Positions 47,999-55,164 are shown, counted from the stretch's first letter. The stretch is DNA of 64,000 bases from Halomonas sp. LR3S48 (GCF_025725665.1 NZ_CP107009.1:2170001-2234000); one strand, 5' to 3'. The notes: a model not told the origin generated them from the sequence alone. Translations and numbers: made by a program.

Positions 47999-48026
47999 GC
48001 GCGTTCGGCTACAGCCTAGACGGTAT

Positions 48027-48042
48027 TTGACCGATTGGACAG
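48027..48042. promoter_or_regulatory. Second, weaker RutR-like operator
   Basis: TTGACCGATTGGACAG keeps TTGACC and TGG.CA of the RutR consensus. It lies 44 bp from the first site (start to start), about four helical turns. Confidence 0.5.
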
Positions 48043-48541
48043 GTGGGTTGCGACCAAGGTCGTAGTGAAGCGATGAAGAGAGGTGGGAAGGGGGTAGATT
48101 CTGGTTCAGTTCACCGCGGTCATTGCTCAGCGCGCGGCAGGCCGGTCCCGCGGGTAGGCGTTGCCCTCAACGTTTCGCTTGGTTACGGTAGGTAAAAAGC
48201 TGCAGAAGATGGCTTACGTAACCAAGATGTACTCAGGGATGCCGCATTATGGATGATGGAAAACGTCATCCATTTTGCCAGCAGGGCGGTAGCGTCCCTG
48301 AAATTTGCGGCTCAGCCTAACGGGGTACGCACCCCGGCAAACCTTTGCAAGCGCATGCGTCCACGTAGGCCTTTTCGGTTCGGGGGCTGTCGCACTTCAT
48401 GAAAGTGCCATCACCTCCCTGAGCTTGGGATCAGGTGTGTGCATTATTTCTATTTATTTTATTTAAATAAGAGAGTGTGCATACAGTATATTGGTTCTGA
48501 CAAATCGAGCATGCACGCGAATTCTGAATAGGTGGCCGAGC

Positions 48542-48547
48542 TATAAT
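48542..48547 (+). promoter_or_regulatory. Possible -10 of a cassette promoter
   Basis: TATAAT inside copy 1 of the duplicated element; the other copy has TATATT at the same place. The -35 is poor (TTCTGA-like, short spacing). Confidence 0.35.
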
Positions 48548-48591
48548 TAGGCGAGAGAAAAATCAACGGCTTGGAAGAAAGGAAGCGCGCG

Positions 48592-48660
48592 AGATAACAT
48601 TGTTGAACGCGCAGGGGTGTTCATCCAATATTAGGACGCGCGGTCCAATCACTGTTATGC
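48592..48660 (+). repeat. attC-like site at left end of the cassette array
   Basis: Left core AGATAAC and right core GTTATGC (GTTRRRY-like), with complementary flanks (ATAACA..TTG / CA..TGTTAT). It could be an attC or a relic attI. Confidence 0.6.
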
Positions 48661-48708
48661 GAAGTCAGATTATATGCGTGGCTTTAGAGTTGGAGCTTAG
48701 GGAACTAG

Positions 48709-49101
48709 ATGGATACTTGCGTAGATTTTGAGTCTGAGCTTTTTACACCCTTTCTTTCTGAAGAGAGCCAAGTTAATCCTCATGTATATGGGGCTGAATT
48801 AGCCTGGTGGTTGTCACGAGAGTTAGCGTCGGAAGGTGTTGAAACCACCTATCCAAATAACGAGGACTGGGGTTGGTTCATTGAGTATTTTGTTGACGAC
48901 AATGAATATTGGCTTTGTTGTGGCAATATAGATGACTCGAACAATAGATGGCGTGTTTACCTAAACTGTAAAGCGAAGGGTATGTTTGGTCGTAACAAGG
49001 CTCCTGTGGCAAGCGCTATGCCTCTTCTTGGCGCCTTGAAAAGCATATTAGAACGGTGCGAAGGCATATCAAATATAGTGTGGAGCAAGGAAATCGCATA
49101 A
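48709..49101 (+). CDS. Cassette 1: hypothetical protein
   Basis: The 130-residue acidic protein is rich in Trp and aromatic residues (ELAWWLSRELASEGVETTYPNNEDWGWFIEYF, then EYWLCCGNI). It has no signal peptide or membrane helix. I recall similar proteins as common integron cargo but cannot name a function. It would be soluble and compact. AGGGA lies before the ATG at 48709. Its stop overlaps the start of the following attC, as is usual for cassettes. Base composition is clearly lower in GC than the chromosomal flanks. Confidence 0.8.
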   Translation: MDTCVDFESELFTPFLSEESQVNPHVYGAELAWWLSRELASEGVETTYPNNEDWGWFIEYFVDDNEYWLCCGNIDDSNNRWRVYLNCKAKGMFGRNKAPVASAMPLLGALKSILERCEGISNIVWSKEIA

Positions 49102-49209
49102 CAAGGCGCTGCAAGGGAAAAAACTACGCTCCACTAATTTGTGGCTCGCTGCGCTCACTTTACCACAAATTAGCTCCGCTCCGTTTTCCCCCTGAGCGCG
49201 GCGTTAGGT
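49096..49209 (+). repeat. attC site after cassette 1 (long type)
   Basis: Left arm ATAACAAGGCGCTGCAAGGG pairs with right arm CCCTGAGCGCGGCGTTAG. An inner stem CTAATTTGTGG/CCACAAATTAG closes the middle. Right core is GTTAGGT. At 114 bp it is of the long, VCR-like class. Confidence 0.88.
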
Positions 49210-49290
49210 GCTCAAAGTGAATCAAAGCCAGCTCGTATCAAACCGCTGGCTGAGCTAGATACCTCGGAAATATCTCCACGGCAGGTCGTT

Positions 49291-49524
49291 TTGGCTGCAC
49301 TCAACTGGCCAACTGATGGCTGGGCGCCTCAGGCCTTGGAGTGGCTGGGGCAAGGAGTTGAGGTTGATAGCGAGGTTGCGGTAGCACTTGCGCGTTTTGC
49401 TTCCAAAAAGCACTATTCCCAAGCAAGTAGGCACAAGGAATTTGCTCTTGCTAAAAGGTGGCGGCGCATCCATGAAGCCGCACCTAACCACTCATTCAAC
49501 GGGACGCCTGACGGCGCCCGTTAA
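49291..49524 (+). CDS. Cassette 2: short ORF with no clear start, possibly 5'-truncated
   Basis: The frame from TTG 49291 gives 77 residues (LAALNWPTDGWAPQALEWLGQG...). The same frame stays open leftwards to the attC at 49201 (…SKPARIKPLAELDTSEISPRQVV) without any ATG, GTG or TTG in a good context, and there is no ribosome site before 49291. The coding pattern therefore looks like the 3' part of a longer protein that lost its start. The C-terminal NHSFNGTPDGAR is encoded by attC2 itself. Family not recognised; a DUF6931-like helical pattern is possible but unproven. Confidence 0.45.
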   Translation: MAALNWPTDGWAPQALEWLGQGVEVDSEVAVALARFASKKHYSQASRHKEFALAKRWRRIHEAAPNHSFNGTPDGAR

Positions 49525-49538
49525 TTCAAACGTTGGGC
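49482..49538 (+). repeat. attC site after cassette 2
   Basis: 57 bp from ACCTAAC to GTTGGGC, with inner boxes CAACGGGACGCC and GGCGCCCGTTAATTCAAACG. This is close to the classical short attC consensus. The cassette 2 frame ends inside it. Confidence 0.92.
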
Positions 49539-49558
49539 GCAGAGATGGAGGATGATCC

Positions 49559-50059
49559 TTGCTCTATGAGATAACCGGTGTGTGCCAGAACTGTGCTGCT
49601 GAGTATTCGGTCACCGTCCACAATGACAAGTTGTTGAACTCGTGTCCGGATTGCGCGGATGCGCCGTTCGTACTGACTAGATATAAAGGGCTCGTTTACA
49701 TAGTCAAAAACCCGAATCAGGCTGGTGTGAAGATCGGGATGACCGAGAGAACGATAGAGACTCGGCTGAAACAGCTAAACAATACAAGCGTCCCTGGCCT
49801 CTTCGAGTGCATAGCTATCTTTGCATCCCAGCGACCTAAAAAAGATGAGCAACGGGTTCACGAAAAGCTTCTCAGGCACAAGCTAGACAAAGAACACTTT
49901 GATCTAGAGCCTGTAGATGCCGCACTGAAGGCGTACCGTGCCCTCAGCCGCAAGCGGCCGATTTTCTACAATTCATCCGTGGAAGAGATGTTTGATCTCC
50001 GGTTGGAAGAGTCCCGGATACAGATGCAAATTCGGCTCAAGGGCAAGGAGCGGAGATAG
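49559..50059 (+). CDS. Cassette 3: zinc-ribbon plus GIY-YIG (T5orf172-type) protein
   Basis: The 166-residue product has an N-terminal C-x2-C...C-x2-C ribbon (VCQNCAAEY...NSCPDCADA, residues about 8-33). A GIY-YIG-like nuclease fold of the T5orf172/MUG113 type follows: GLVYIVKNPNQAGVKIGMTER, then RLKQLNNTSVPGLFECI and QRVHEKLLRHKLDKEHFDL. The VYI, KIG, R, and H-E residues correspond to the expected active-site positions. GIY-YIG enzymes cut DNA; small cassette-borne ones could act in defence or DNA processing. The start is a TTG with GGAGGA 6 bases before it; no ATG is in frame nearby. Confidence 0.8.
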   Translation: MLYEITGVCQNCAAEYSVTVHNDKLLNSCPDCADAPFVLTRYKGLVYIVKNPNQAGVKIGMTERTIETRLKQLNNTSVPGLFECIAIFASQRPKKDEQRVHEKLLRHKLDKEHFDLEPVDAALKAYRALSRKRPIFYNSSVEEMFDLRLEESRIQMQIRLKGKERR

Positions 50060-50061
50060 GC

Positions 50062-50121
50062 GCCCAACAATGCCATCGAGAGCGACCGCGAAGACACGGC
50101 GCCTCATGGCTGGCGTTATAC
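50062..50121 (+). repeat. attC site after cassette 3
   Basis: 60 bp from GCCCAAC to GTTATAC; AACAATGCCAT pairs with ATGGCTGGCGTT. Starts 3 bases after the cassette 3 stop. Confidence 0.88.
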
Positions 50122-50138
50122 AAAATGGGGAGCAATTG

Positions 50139-50972
50139 ATGCCGCTTCAAATGGCAAGTGAACTTAGGTTCCCCATGGGAACAACGACACCGCTCAGTGA
50201 TGGGTCTGTAGATGATTTTATTTCATTGATCAGAAGAGTTTCGGGAGCAATGAGTCGGCAGCAAATAATTGAGGTATTTAAGAAACACTTCTGCAAAGTT
50301 TCTGGTGATTATTACGCACGCAGCTCTTCGCTTGACTGGGCCGAGTCTGACATGTGCAGCCAGGCTCAGAATGCAGCGAAGGATGCTCCAAATTTTATAG
50401 CTGCTGTATATGAGGCTTTAGAGGAGCTAGAGAATAGTGGCGCTTCTGTGCCAACGGTGCAGCACATCAATCAGATTCTTCTTAATAACTAAGATCATTA
50501 TCAAATTGTTGATGAACATTTGATTCAAACAGCAGGTAGTGTTGCTGCGCCAGAATTCAGCGAATCTATTTCGACTTCTGTGATGAGGGCTTTGGGAGAC
50601 GCGAAGGCTTTAATCGGGACGGTGGATTCTTCAAGCGCAATTGATCGCGCTCATACTGCTCTCCATGGATATTTGGTGCAACTTTGTACCGACAATCAAA
50701 TTGATCTACCCAACGACCCTACGGCATCGAAAGCGTTCAAACAGCTTCGTCAGTTTCATCCGGCATTACAAGCGTCAGGTCATAGGGCTGAAGAGGTTAC
50801 CAGAGTCCTTAATTCTTTTGCCGCGTCTATTGACGCCTTTTCTACGCTTAGAAATAAGGCGAGCCTAGCCCATGTGAATGACTTGCTAGATATCCCTGAA
50901 GCAACCGCCATTGTTAACGCTATGTATACAGTATTTAGGTACATTCAAGACAGTATACAGAGAGGGCGGTAG
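50139..50972 (+). pseudogene. Cassette 4: abortive-infection (Abi C-terminal domain) gene with in-frame TAA
   Basis: The frame from ATG 50139 (GGGGAG upstream) runs 117 codons to TAA at 50490-50492, and the same frame then stays open to TAG at 50970. The first part (MPLQMASELRFPMG...VSGAMSRQQIIEVFKKHF...QHINQILLNN) looks like the N-terminal domain seen in some Abi proteins. The second (SSSAIDRAHTALHGYLVQLC...LRQFHPALQ...FAASIDAFSTLRNKASLAHV) matches the Abi_C pattern with its R-N-x-x-S-x-A-H core. Family members carry both in one chain of ~270 residues, so the gene is probably broken by one nonsense mutation. Alternatively the halves are translated separately: TTG 50520 is possible but has no clear ribosome site. 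Confidence 0.75.
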
Positions 50973-50979
50973 AGATTTT

Positions 50980-51051
50980 GTATAACAAACGTAAGCATAC
51001 GGATCAATTTTTCGCTGCGCTACAAACTGCCCGGTGTTGCGGGCGTTAGCT
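50980..51051 (+). repeat. attC site after cassette 4
   Basis: 72 bp from GTATAAC to GTTAGCT. Outer arms TAACAAACG.. / ..GGGCGTTAG are partly complementary. Confidence 0.8.
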
Positions 51052-51069
51052 ATCCACCAGGATTGAACT

Positions 51070-51549
51070 ATGGAGATTAAAGATTGGCTTTACATTGTTA
51101 GCATAGCTCTGACATTTGCAATTGGCGTCTGGAATCTAGTGCTTAACTATAGAAACACAAGGCAGACGCGATTTATTAATACTGTTACCAGCCAGCGAAT
51201 TCAGTGGCTAGAGCAGTTACGCCAGGACATATCATCGTTTGCTGGGTTGACATATACTTGGAGCGCTTCCGCGATGGAAGGAAAGCCTCAGGAATATGAA
51301 ATAGTTCGAGACATTGACAAACTACGCTACTTGATCAGGTTGAGGCTTAATCCTAATGGTGAGCACGATCAGAAAATCGAAGAATTAATGGATGAAGTCA
51401 TTCGTACAACCGATCCGAGTCAAAGTTCGCATCTAAGAGAACTTTTGTCTGAGCTGACTCGCGAGACACAGTTAATGCTCAAAGCTGAGTGGGAAAAGGT
51501 AAAGCTCGAATCAGTATCAGGAAAGCTTAATCAGATTACGGATAGCTAA
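51070..51549 (+). CDS. Cassette 5: single-pass membrane protein of unknown function
   Basis: The 159-residue protein has one N-terminal transmembrane helix (WLYIVSIALTFAIGVWNLVLN, residues about 6-26), then a cytosolic helical region. That region begins YRNTRQTRFINTVTSQRIQWLEQLRQDIS and ends in charged helices (LRELLSELTRETQLMLKAEWEKVK). This small anchor-plus-helix layout recalls membrane effector or accessory proteins in phage-defence cassettes, but no family was recognised. AGGA lies upstream of ATG 51070. The stop overlaps attC5. Confidence 0.75.
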   Translation: MEIKDWLYIVSIALTFAIGVWNLVLNYRNTRQTRFINTVTSQRIQWLEQLRQDISSFAGLTYTWSASAMEGKPQEYEIVRDIDKLRYLIRLRLNPNGEHDQKIEELMDEVIRTTDPSQSSHLRELLSELTRETQLMLKAEWEKVKLESVSGKLNQITDS

Positions 51550-51601
51550 CAATCAATTGCACGCGACCAGCTGTACTGGCTCGTGAACACGTGCGTTATG
51601 C
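51544..51601 (+). repeat. attC site after cassette 5
   Basis: 58 bp from AGCTAAC to GTTATGC; ACAATCAATTGCACGCG and CGTGCGTTATG give the paired outer arms. Confidence 0.8.
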
Positions 51602-51618
51602 ATTATGAGGAGATCACC

Positions 51619-52113
51619 ATGATCAGAATATTGATGTTGGCTTTGGTTGTTCTGGCCATTGTTGGATGTGCCACTCCGTATCAATCACGAGGTCTTGCCG
51701 GTGGGTTCTCTGAAACGCAGCTTGACGAGAATGTGTTTCAAGTGTCGTTTAGAGGTAATACTTATACGAGCAGTCAGCGCGCAGCAGACTTCACACTCTT
51801 GCGCTCTGCGGAACTCGCGATCGAGAACGGGTACCGCTATTTCGTTATCGTTGATGCTGAAAGATATTCTCAAACTGGAGCTTACACAACACCGACTACA
51901 TCCCACACGACAGGAAGCGTGTATGGTTCTGGGCACTACGCCTACGGAAGCGCAACCACTACTACGACCGGCGGCCAAACATACTTCTACTCGAAGCCAC
52001 GTAGCTCAAACACAATCATTATGTTTCGGGAACAACCTGAGCTAGATGGACTAGTCTATGACGCCGAATTCGTTGCTAGATCGATTCGAGAAAAGCATGG
52101 AATTGTAGACTGA
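51619..52113 (+). CDS. Cassette 6: lipoprotein of the CC0125/CC1285 type
   Basis: The 164-residue product has a lipoprotein signal (MIRILMLALVVLAIVGCATP, acylated Cys at about residue 17). It then has GLAGGFSETQLDENVFQVSFRGNTYTSSQRAADFTLLRSAELA, which I recognise from a family of small proteobacterial lipoproteins of unknown role (CC0125/CC1285). A Gly/Ser/Thr/Tyr-rich stretch (TGSVYGSGHYAYGSATTTTTGG) follows. ATG 51619 has GAGGAG 6-8 bases upstream. The attC expected behind it is broken by an IS fragment. Confidence 0.8.
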   Translation: MIRILMLALVVLAIVGCATPYQSRGLAGGFSETQLDENVFQVSFRGNTYTSSQRAADFTLLRSAELAIENGYRYFVIVDAERYSQTGAYTTPTTSHTTGSVYGSGHYAYGSATTTTTGGQTYFYSKPRSSNTIIMFREQPELDGLVYDAEFVARSIREKHGIVD

Positions 52114-52118
52114 AAATG

Positions 52119-52144
52119 GCATAATCAAGCCATGCAGCCGACGC
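52119..52144 (+). repeat. Left half of an attC cut by IS insertion
   Basis: GCATAATCAAGCCATGCAGC and the next few bases resemble the left arm of an attC placed right after the cassette 6 stop. The matching right arm is missing where IS-like sequence begins. Confidence 0.55.
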
Positions 52145-52610
52145 TGGAGTCCCCCCACTCCAGTGGACACGCATCGATAACTCCCCAACAGGAGAGAACC
52201 GATGCCAGAGATGATCACGGGGAAGAAAACGCAACGATATAGCACCGAGTTCAAAGTCAACGCGGTGGAGTGGAGCCACCAGGCCCACCGGAGCGTCAAA
52301 GGCTTTGCCGAAGCACTGGATCTTCACCCCTTCATGCTGTCACGCTGGCGAAAGGAATACCGAGAGGGACAGTTCGCCATGAAACGGGTCGAGAAAGCCC
52401 CAGCTGATGCTAAGCAGAAGATCCAGGAGCAGGATGAAGTCGCCCGCCTGAAGCGCCGCGTATCGGAGCTTGAGGAGGAGAACGACATCCTAAAAAAGTT
52501 TCAACGTTTTCAGGCAGACCGACCTGCTGTTGAAGGTCTGCAGAGTCTACAACGCCAGCAAGGGTGTCAGCGTCAGAGCTATAAATCCGTAGAGGGGGTG
52601 CGACTCTCTA
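52145..52610 (+). mobile_element. IS3-family remnant (left end and orfA only)
   Basis: Begins at a TGGAGTCCCCCCACTCCAGT-type terminal region and contains orfA, followed by about 100 bp of scrambled sequence. orfB and the right end are missing, so the element cannot move by itself. It breaks attC6. Confidence 0.7.
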
Positions 52611-52624
52611 CTTGGCTTCTTTAA
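52202..52624 (+). pseudogene. IS3-family transposase OrfA, fused/truncated
   Basis: Residues 1-100 are a typical OrfA: HTH (YSTEFKVNAVEWSHQAHRSVKGFAEALDLHPFMLSRWRKEY) and a leucine-zipper-like coiled coil (VARLKRRVSELEEENDILKKF). The normal C-terminus and programmed frameshift to orfB are replaced by unrelated frame (QRFQADRPAVEGLQSLQRQQG...). In another frame the same DNA reads QTDLLLKVCRVYNASKG, an orfB-like start, ending soon at a stop. ATG 52202 follows AGGAGAG. It is probably inactive. Confidence 0.75.
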
Positions 52625-52817
52625 ATAAGCGAATGTGCATACAGCATATTGGTTCCGACTAAACGTGCATGCACGCGAATTCTGCATAGGTGGTCGAGCT
52701 ATATTTAGGTTTTGTGAAATCAATAGGTTAGGGGAGCGAGAACGTGTGGGATAACATTGTTGAACGCGCACACGTGTTCATCCAATATCAGGACGTTCAG
52801 TCCAATCACTGTTATCG
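52620..52817 (+). repeat. Duplicated leader/recombination element, copy 2
   Basis: Homologous along its full 198 bp to 48462-48660. The left boundary (TTTAAATAAG) joins the IS remnant. The right part, 52749-52817 (GGATAAC to GTTATCG), serves as the attC-like site directly before cassette 7. Hairpins GAAC..GTTC and GGAC..GTCC are kept although their inner bases differ. Confidence 0.85.
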
Positions 52818-52843
52818 TTCTAAAAAGGAGTGGCAAGCAGTAA

Positions 52844-53950
52844 ATGCGAAGCGTACTAATAGGCAACGGAGTAGTCATTCAGCATGGTGGCGCGGATTAT
52901 CTTAACGCCAACATCATTCAACGCGGTATTGATAATATTCGTGCGGGATGTCATCCCGCTCATCTTTATCCCAGAGAGTGCGCCGATTTCGTTTTTGCTC
53001 TTGCAAAGGAACATCCGGCTGCGCTGAATGGCGATTACGATAGTTATGTTTTCACGACTTATGACCGTATGTCGCTGACCGACTTCAAGTCACGCTACGA
53101 TAGTGCTCGAACATATTCCGCCACAGAAATCGGATTTGAAGACTATTTCCTGCTCTTTGAGTTAGTTCATAACAAACTGAGTATTACCAATCCGGAGAGA
53201 TTCAATTCAAGAGGCGTCCTACGTCGAATGTTCTTAGACTCAGTGTTTAATAAAGGAAAAATCGAATCAGTACATAAACAATTTAGTGCGGGATTTGTCA
53301 GATGGCTCAAGACCCACAATCACATCCTTACAACAAATTATGATTCAAACTTAGAAATCGCAACCGGGTTGCCTGTGCACCACTTGCATGGCTCTTTCAA
53401 TACATTAAGCGAAGTCTACGATCCAAACAGTTTCAGGAATCAGCTAGAGGATGATTTGCTGGATGGTGAAAAGGTCGATTTCGACTATCCGCATTTGTAC
53501 TCAACATGCCTTGTTTCTTACGTGGGTGATCTCAAGTCCTACTCTATGACGCAGTCTTCATTGGCCAATACCGGGATGAAGAAATTCGTAGAGGGATATC
53601 AGAGCAATCCTGATCTACGGAAACAGATCGACAGTTGGGATGAGAGCAACGACTTGGTGAAGCGTCTCAAGGAGGCGATACAATTGAAGGCGGAACACCC
53701 AGAACTTGAGCACAGCGAACAGTACCCTCATGAGATACTCGGAAACATTTCCGGAACCTTGGAAATTGTTGGTTTGTCACCGAACAATGATGGTCATCTG
53801 TTTGAACATATATTGGAGAACAAGAATATCACCCAAATCGTATTCCATCATTTTAGTGCTCAAGAAGCTGCTGATGCAAAACAGCTTTTTTCGTCAAAGA
53901 ATCTCTCGACTCGTGATGTTCGAGACTTCTGGGTAGATGTAAATACGTAG
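52844..53950 (+). CDS. Cassette 7: SIR2/AbiH-like protein, probable NAD-degrading defence effector
   Basis: The 368-residue product starts MRSVLIGNGVVIQHGG, a Rossmann-type G-N-G motif as in SIR2-like and AbiH proteins. It later has HILTTNYDSNLE (about residues 164-175, the conserved T-N-Y-D) and VHHLHGSF (about 185-192, with the catalytic-type His). The C-terminal half (GTLEIVGLSPNNDGHLFEHIL) carries the late G-x-S..D element of the same fold. In SIR2 defence proteins this fold cleaves NAD+ to stop infected cells. AAGGAG lies 13 bases before ATG 52844, longer than ideal. It is the first gene after copy 2 of the leader element. Activity is inferred from motifs only. Confidence 0.8.
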   Translation: MRSVLIGNGVVIQHGGADYLNANIIQRGIDNIRAGCHPAHLYPRECADFVFALAKEHPAALNGDYDSYVFTTYDRMSLTDFKSRYDSARTYSATEIGFEDYFLLFELVHNKLSITNPERFNSRGVLRRMFLDSVFNKGKIESVHKQFSAGFVRWLKTHNHILTTNYDSNLEIATGLPVHHLHGSFNTLSEVYDPNSFRNQLEDDLLDGEKVDFDYPHLYSTCLVSYVGDLKSYSMTQSSLANTGMKKFVEGYQSNPDLRKQIDSWDESNDLVKRLKEAIQLKAEHPELEHSEQYPHEILGNISGTLEIVGLSPNNDGHLFEHILENKNITQIVFHHFSAQEAADAKQLFSSKNLSTRDVRDFWVDVNT

Positions 53951-53960
53951 ACAAAACTCA

Positions 53961-54032
53961 CGATAACAATGCCATGCACCAGATTGCTATTTCGCTGGCG
54001 CTCAATGGCAACTGGTGATGGCGGCGTTAACC
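53961..54032 (+). repeat. attC site after cassette 7
   Basis: 72 bp from CGATAAC to GTTAACC; AACAATGCCATGCACCAG pairs with CTGGTGATGGCGGCGTT. Confidence 0.9.
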
Positions 54033-54042
54033 AGAAGGTGTT

Positions 54043-55164
54043 ATGAGCGTAAACGTTCCTATTCATATAGCTAATCCCAACCCTTTTCGATTGATTTTGA
54101 GGGATGAAAGTGACGCGTGGAAGTGCACTATTCAGCAAATCAACAGCAATAGCTATGACTACGTTAAGCTCCATAGAGCATCAAAGTTTTTCGACGCTGA
54201 AATCGCAAAGCCGTTTCCACTATGTGTGGCTTATGATGGAAGCTTCATCTTGCCTGCGGTTAGAGAGTATTCTTCTCTTGAGGCAACGCTTAGTGAGTTT
54301 AATAGGATTTTTGCGTCCATTCTTTTAGGTGGGGTTTACATAGAAGGTGTAGAACCACAGGATTTGTCACAAGGAGAGATGACAGAGGTTGGGTATTTTC
54401 GGCATGTCCGGAGTTTTGGAGGGAATGGTGTATTACACCAGGCATTAGGGAATCAGGATGCTGGCAGTAGCGATAGGATAAAGCTTATAGACCCGCCAAC
54501 CATATTGGCGTCTGAGATTCAGTCTGCTTACCTATACGGGGCTAGAATACTAAAATCTATTGGAAACTTGTCGCCTTCGTTGTTAGTTACAGGTTTTACA
54601 AACTACATTAATAGGCAAACGAAAGAGTCACTAACTCATTCGTGGATATCTATTGAACAGCTTCTGGATAATATCTGGCATTCGGTCGTAGTAGCCGAGT
54701 CTAAGAGCGGTGATATTCACAAAAGAAGAAAGTTTTTAGAGTCACAGAAATGGACAGCAGCACACAAGTCAGAACTACTTTTTCAGAAAGGTATAATTTT
54801 GGAAGAAGCATACAATAATTTCAGTTCTGTCCGTGATGAGCGCAACAAATTCATTCATAGAGGGGCCGAACCTTCGTTTGAAAGCGCTAATGCTGCACTG
54901 AGTGTATTGGTTGAGCTTCTGGTATGTGCATGCAAACTTGGCGGTGTGGATTTCAATAGGAATAACCTAGATTGCTACTTAGCTAAGCACAAATCAAAAG
55001 GCCCGGACCGTCACATAGGTAAAGCCGAAGAGATTGATTGGTCTAAAGTCCAGTATTGGAAAGAGATTCCTAGAATCCCAGGGGAGGAAAGGTGGGAGGG
55101 AGACTTTGAAAAATTTGAAGATATTACTCTTCAGCGTATTGATTCGGGCAGTTTCAATGGTTAA
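54043..55164 (+). CDS. Cassette 8: HEPN-motif protein (Apea-like)
   Basis: The 373-residue soluble protein has an N-terminal region I do not recognise (about 1-190). A helical C-terminal domain follows (SLTHSWISIEQLLDNIW ... SSVRDERNKFIHRGAEPSFESANAAL). The R-N-x3-H in ERNKFIHRG (about residue 273-281) is the HEPN catalytic motif, and the helix with W-I-S-x-E-x-L is typical of Apea-like HEPN domains. HEPN proteins are usually RNases used in defence or toxin systems. ATG 54043 follows the attC core by 10 bases. The neighbouring cassette 7 is SIR2-like, but the attC between them means they can move separately. Confidence 0.72.
   Translation: MSVNVPIHIANPNPFRLILRDESDAWKCTIQQINSNSYDYVKLHRASKFFDAEIAKPFPLCVAYDGSFILPAVREYSSLEATLSEFNRIFASILLGGVYIEGVEPQDLSQGEMTEVGYFRHVRSFGGNGVLHQALGNQDAGSSDRIKLIDPPTILASEIQSAYLYGARILKSIGNLSPSLLVTGFTNYINRQTKESLTHSWISIEQLLDNIWHSVVVAESKSGDIHKRRKFLESQKWTAAHKSELLFQKGIILEEAYNNFSSVRDERNKFIHRGAEPSFESANAALSVLVELLVCACKLGGVDFNRNNLDCYLAKHKSKGPDRHIGKAEEIDWSKVQYWKEIPRIPGEERWEGDFEKFEDITLQRIDSGSFNG

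Larger units (their letters stand above)
47920..48591. other. Permease upstream region and left flank of the cassette array
   Basis: This stretch has no credible gene. Left part: two RutR-like operators. Middle: inverted repeats GGTTACG (48181-48187)/CGTAACC (48217-48223) and GGATGA/TCATCC (48251-48271). From about 48440 the base composition turns clearly AT-rich and the duplicated leader element begins at 48462. I searched for an integron integrase here and saw none. Confidence 0.55.
48462..48660 (+). repeat. Duplicated leader/recombination element, copy 1
   Basis: This 199-bp stretch from TTTAAATAAG to CACTGTTATGC recurs with scattered substitutions at 52620-52817. It contains a TATAAT at 48542-48547 that could be a promoter reading into the first cassette. 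Its right third (48592-48660) has attC-like ends, ATAACA...TGTTAT, and two internal hairpins (GAAC..GTTC; GGAC..GTCC). Confidence 0.85.

Noticed and set aside
48300..48460. A further attC starting at the GCCTAAC near 48320
   Set aside because: No complementary right arm or GTTRRRY core follows at suitable distance.
47920..48700. Possible integron integrase gene at the array's left end
   Set aside because: No frame of suitable length or tyrosine-recombinase motif on either strand; the integrase, if any, is outside the window.
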